Assembly (NCBI GenBank): GCA_905370255.1 | Contig: CAJPKC010000035.1 | Span: 1 to 8,517 of the forward strand | DNA length: 8,517 nt | Reading direction: 5' to 3' | Origin: Streptococcus oralis | GTDB taxonomy: Bacteria; Bacillota; Bacilli; Lactobacillales; Streptococcaceae | Part shown: piece by piece, positions 6,363 to 8,517 of the stretch | Layout of the letters: every line of letters starts with the position of its first letter | Numbering within the stretch: position 1 is the first letter of the stretch | Translations under genes and position numbers: made by a program | Notes under the pieces: generated by a model | What the model saw: the letters and a program-made list of their open reading frames with translations, nothing else | The model's database searches: none | What the model was told of the DNA's origin: nothing

Positions 6363-6614
6363 TTTTTGTTTGCGACAAGCTTCAAAAAGTTCCTTTTGTT
6401 CTTGGATTTTTTGATCAATCTTCGAGCAATCCTTGTGCTCGATTTTCTTTTGACAACGCTCCATTTCAAGTGTAATCATTTTTTTCTTGATTTTTAGCAT
6501 CTTTTTGCTCATATGAGCTTCATCTAACATACCAACTGCCCGTTCATGTTGAGTTGATTCGACAAATTTGTGACGTAGATTTTCTATTTTATCTCGTAGG
6601 TATTGTTTATCCAT
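6360..6614 (-). CDS. Small charged helical protein, unknown function
   Basis: An 84-residue, very polar protein that I do not recognise. It is Lys/Glu/Gln-rich with no membrane segment or signal peptide, and is expected to be nearly all alpha-helix, perhaps a helical hairpin or coiled coil (roughly residues 3-20 and 33-80). It has three cysteines (C54, C63, C80), not arranged as a standard metal motif. It is a real gene by context: its ATG at 6614 overlaps the end of mnmM by eight bases (ATGGATAA), a GAAAGG-like ribosome site lies just upstream, and its own stop is embedded in the ribosome site of the antiporter. It may be an accessory factor to the RNA-modification genes upstream or have an unrelated role; the sequence does not decide. 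Confidence 0.8.
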   Translation of the reverse strand: MDKQYLRDKIENLRHKFVESTQHERAVGMLDEAHMSKKMLKIKKKMITLEMERCQKKIEHKDCSKIDQKIQEQKELFEACRKQK

Positions 6615-7164
6615 GTCGATACCTTTCTAATTTTTCAATCATAACTAAAAATGGTGGATTGTTGATTTGATTGAGGGTGCGATAGATAGTTGCAGTATAT
6701 TCTTGTTGCGGTAACTGGCTAACATAATCCATAACTGCATCCCGTTCTATATCTCCGCCTTCATGCCCGTAATAAATCATGATGGCTATTCGTCCGCCTT
6801 TAACGAGCATCTGACAGAGTTTTTCAAGTGCCTCAATGGTTGTGTGAGGTTTAGTAATAATAGACTTATCGGCAGAAGGAAGATAACCTAGATTAAAGAT
6901 GGCTGCCTTCACCTCAGTTACAAACTGATCTACGGTTTCATGACCTTGTAGAAGTAACTCGACATTGGTCAAACCGGCTTCTTGTAGACGTTGACTTGTT
7001 TTTTCAAGAGCTTGTTCTTGTATATCAAAAGCGTAGACTTGTTTAGCTAATTTGGCAAGGAAAAGTGTATCATGTCCATTTCCCATTGTTGCATCTACAA
7101 CAACATCATCTTTTGTGATGACTTGGGCAAGAAAATCATGCGCCATTTCAAGTGGTTTTTTCAT
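6607..7164 (-). CDS. mnmM: tRNA 5-(aminomethyl)uridine methyltransferase MnmM (YtqB), SAM-dependent
   Basis: A 185-residue class I SAM-dependent methyltransferase of the family long annotated as rRNA methylase (YtqB). In Gram-positive bacteria it has been identified as MnmM, which methylates nm5(s2)U at tRNA wobble position 34 to mnm5(s2)U. Visible motifs are the SAM-binding loop DATMGNGHDT (24-33), an acidic residue after the second strand (D47 in YAFDIQ), the family-specific NLGYLP (91-96), and YYGHEGG (131-137). Full length for the family. Two close ATGs exist; the one at 7164 gives the reading frame and lies seven bases after AGGAG (7176-7172). The gene overlaps the end of the radical SAM gene by 17 bases, and its own end overlaps the next gene by eight, so the three are translated as a tight unit. 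The ytqA-ytqB pairing also occurs in Bacillus subtilis. Confidence 0.9.
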   Translation of the reverse strand: MKKPLEMAHDFLAQVITKDDVVVDATMGNGHDTLFLAKLAKQVYAFDIQEQALEKTSQRLQEAGLTNVELLLQGHETVDQFVTEVKAAIFNLGYLPSADKSIITKPHTTIEALEKLCQMLVKGGRIAIMIYYGHEGGDIERDAVMDYVSQLPQQEYTATIYRTLNQINNPPFLVMIEKLERYRHG

Positions 7165-8095
7165 TCATAAACTCCTGTTTTACAGCCTTGCATCCTTGGA
7201 CACTACCTCGACGTCTCATTTCAGCTTCTATGCTATTTAGAACTTCCCATTTATTGAGACTCCACATCGGGCCGATTAGCATATGTCGAGGTGCATCTCC
7301 AGTGATTCGGTGAATAACGATATGTTTGGGAATAATCTCTAACTGATCACAAATAACTTTAACATACTCTTCTTGGCTCATCAGTTGCAATCTACCCTCG
7401 TGATAATCACGTTGCATCCGAGTATTTGTCATAAGGTGAAGTAGGTGAAGTTTAATCCCTTGAATATCATTATCAGTCACACAGCGACGAACATTTTCCA
7501 CCATCATGTCATGAGTTTCACCGGGCAAACCATTAATTAAATGGGCTACAATCTCAATCTTTGGATATTTTCTCAAGCGCTTAACCGTTTCCACGTAAAG
7601 TTCATAGGAGTGGGCACGGTTAATCAATTCAGAAGTTTCTTCATAGGTTGTTTGTAAACCTAACTCTACAGTAACATGCATTCGCTCTGATAGTTCTGCC
7701 AAGTATTCGATAGTCTCATCAGGCAGGCAATCTGGTCGTGTACCGATATTGATTCCAACAACACCGGGTTCATTAATAGCTTGTTCATAGCGTTCGCGAA
7801 TCACTTCGAGCTTTTCATGAGTATTAGTAAAGTTTTGGAAATAGACTAGATATTTTTTTACATCTGGCCATTTACGGTGCATAAAGTCGATTTCCTTATA
7901 AAACTGCTCACGGATAGGAGCGTCAGGTGCAACGATAGCATCTCCTGATCCAGAAACAGTACAGAAAGTACAACCTCCATGAGCTACTGTACCATCACGA
8001 TTGGGACAATCAAATCCGGCATCGATAGGAACTTTGAAAGTTTTTTCTCCGAATAAATTTCGATAATAATCATTCAAGGTATTATAGGATTTCAT
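7148..8095 (-). CDS. ytqA: Radical SAM protein, TIGR01212 family (YtqA-like, Elp3-related)
   Basis: A 315-residue radical SAM enzyme, counted from ATG 8095. The iron-sulfur cysteines are C30, C42 and C45 (FDCPNRDG, then GGCTFC), a spacing seen in this Elp3-like group, with ATP/SAM-barrel landmarks GINIGTRPDCLPDE (114-127), VELGLQTT (143-150), INGLPGET (187-194) and GIKLHLLH (213-220). The reaction is not known to me. Elp3 relatives modify wobble uridines, and this gene overlaps mnmM, so a tRNA-related role is a reasonable inference. An in-frame ATG exists 45 bases upstream (8140), but the promoter -10 lies between the two, so the start at 8095, where the conserved sequence begins, is preferred. 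There is no Shine-Dalgarno; the mRNA is probably leaderless. It is the first gene of the five-gene minus-strand operon. Confidence 0.9.
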   Translation of the reverse strand: MKSYNTLNDYYRNLFGEKTFKVPIDAGFDCPNRDGTVAHGGCTFCTVSGSGDAIVAPDAPIREQFYKEIDFMHRKWPDVKKYLVYFQNFTNTHEKLEVIRERYEQAINEPGVVGINIGTRPDCLPDETIEYLAELSERMHVTVELGLQTTYEETSELINRAHSYELYVETVKRLRKYPKIEIVAHLINGLPGETHDMMVENVRRCVTDNDIQGIKLHLLHLMTNTRMQRDYHEGRLQLMSQEEYVKVICDQLEIIPKHIVIHRITGDAPRHMLIGPMWSLNKWEVLNSIEAEMRRRGSVQGCKAVKQEFMNEKTT

Positions 8096-8102
8096 AGCTA
8101 AT

Positions 8103-8131
8103 ATTATATCAGAAAAGACTCGCAAACTCAA
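8103..8131 (-). promoter_or_regulatory. Promoter of the ytqA operon, apparently leaderless
   Basis: On the minus strand the -35 is TTGAGT (8131-8126), the spacer is 17 bases, and the -10 is TATAAT (8108-8103) with a TG extension (8111-8110). Only seven bases (ATTAGCT) separate the -10 from the ATG at 8095, so transcription would start at or one base before the start codon. All five genes down to 3393 can be read from it, as no internal terminator is visible. Confidence 0.85.
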
Positions 8132-8192
8132 AGTCAGCAAATAAGTGAGAGATATTGAAATGATTGGACAGAAAAAAATTTTTAAAAAAGCC

Positions 8193-8220
8193 TTTACAAA
8201 AAAATAAAAAGTGGTATAAT
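8193..8220 (+). promoter_or_regulatory. Promoter of the PTS gene
   Basis: TTTACA (8193-8198), a 16-base spacer, and TATAAT (8215-8220) preceded by TG at 8212-8213, making an extended -10. The start of transcription is expected near 8227. It is divergent from the ytqA promoter, with about 60 bases between the two -35 elements. Confidence 0.88.
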
Positions 8221-8236
8221 TAAGTCACAAACAAGT

Positions 8237-8261
8237 GCAAACGTTTTCGTAAAACGTTTGC
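8237..8261 (+). promoter_or_regulatory. LacI-family-type operator (double AAACGTTT palindrome) with overlapping cre-like site
   Basis: GCAAACGTTTT (8237-8247) and AAAACGTTTGC (8251-8261) are perfect 11-base inverted repeats around CGT. Each arm itself contains the palindrome AAACGTTT (8239-8246 and 8252-8259), with centres 13 bases apart. The core resembles the streptococcal MalR operator (CGCAAACGTTTGCG type), and 8236-8248 fits the conserved core of a CcpA cre site (TGNAANCGNWNNC). It lies at about +10 to +34, where a bound repressor would block elongation or clearance. No T-run follows, so it is not a terminator. Confidence 0.75.
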
Positions 8262-8286
8262 CTAATAAATATAAAAGGAGATTTGA

Positions 8287-8517
8287 ATGATGAAAGATAC
8301 ATTCAAAAATGTCTTGTCTTTCGAATTTTGGCAAAAATTCGGTAAGGCTCTAATGGTGGTTATCGCTGTTATGCCAGCGGCTGGATTGATGATTTCAATC
8401 GGTAAGTCGCTTGTGATGATTAACCCTAACTTTGCACCACTTGTTGTTACTGGTGGTGTTCTTGAGCAAATTGGTTGGGGGGTTATTGGTAACCTTCATA
8501 TTTTATTCGCTCTAGCT
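8287..8517 (+). CDS. ptsG: PTS glucose/maltose-type enzyme II, EIIC N-terminus (runs off right edge)
   Basis: The first 77 residues are present. It begins MMKDTFKNVLSFEFWQKFGK and continues with LMVVIAVMPAAGLMISIGK (23-41) and a glycine-rich second segment (GGVLEQIGWGVIGNLHILF, 56-74), the N-terminal hallmark of the glucose-superfamily EIIC membrane domain. The complete protein in streptococci usually carries EIIC, EIIB and EIIA domains and phosphorylates the sugar during import using phosphoenolpyruvate via EI and HPr; those later domains are outside the window. The start at 8287 has AAGGAG (8275-8280) six bases upstream; a second ATG follows directly at 8290. The operator at 8237-8261 implies sugar-responsive control. 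Glucose (PtsG) and maltose (MalT) assignments are both used for this group and cannot be told apart from this fragment. Confidence 0.88.
   Translation, partial: MMKDTFKNVLSFEFWQKFGKALMVVIAVMPAAGLMISIGKSLVMINPNFAPLVVTGGVLEQIGWGVIGNLHILFALA

Noticed and set aside
8096..8140. Fifteen-codon N-terminal extension of the radical SAM protein from ATG 8140
   Set aside because: The strong extended -10 lies inside it, there is no ribosome site before 8140, and the conserved family sequence begins at the ATG at 8095.
8237..8261. Palindrome as a transcription terminator
   Set aside because: No T-run follows it and it lies between a promoter and its gene; an operator fits better.

Overview
The window looks like chromosomal DNA from a low-GC Firmicute, most likely a Streptococcus of the mitis/oralis/pneumoniae group. 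The reasons are AT-rich intergenic DNA, strong AGGAG-type ribosome-binding sites, TG-extended -10 promoters, a choline-binding (cell-wall-binding) repeat protein, and a glucose/maltose-type PTS enzyme II whose N-terminus resembles streptococcal PtsG/MalT. This is recognition from memory and was not checked by any search. I see no rRNA, tRNA, insertion sequence, CRISPR array or phage gene.

Layout, left to right. (1) 1-398, minus strand: the N-terminal part of a secreted choline-binding-type protein with a GTG start; it runs off the left edge. (2) A hairpin (451-493) separates it from a small four-helix membrane protein of the DUF3397 type (508-861, minus), whose promoter abuts the start codon. 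(3) A 251-base divergent spacer leads into a plus-strand two-gene unit: an SLC1/DAACS-type symporter (1113-2363), then 13 bases later an uncharacterised ATP-grasp ligase (2377-3318). A strong bidirectional terminator at 3330-3360 closes it. (4) A five-gene minus-strand operon runs from 8095 down to 3393: a radical SAM protein (ytqA-like), the tRNA wobble-uridine methyltransferase mnmM (ytqB), an 84-residue charged helical protein, a CPA1 Na+/H+ antiporter, and a YihY/BrkB membrane protein. The first three genes overlap, and the antiporter's Shine-Dalgarno covers the stop codon of the gene before it. (5) From 8193 a divergent, well-formed promoter with a large LacI-family-type palindrome drives the PTS gene, which runs off the right edge.

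Most of the genes are ordinary streptococcal core or near-core genes. The points of most interest are: the transporter plus ATP-grasp pair, with unusual substrate-site residues in the transporter; two independent genes (DUF3397 and ytqA) whose extended -10 elements sit only 6-7 bases before the start codon with no Shine-Dalgarno, implying leaderless mRNAs; the overlapping ytqA-mnmM-84aa unit, which hints at a tRNA wobble function for ytqA; and the double AAACGTTT operator in front of the PTS gene. I did not find a defence system or any clearly unprecedented system.
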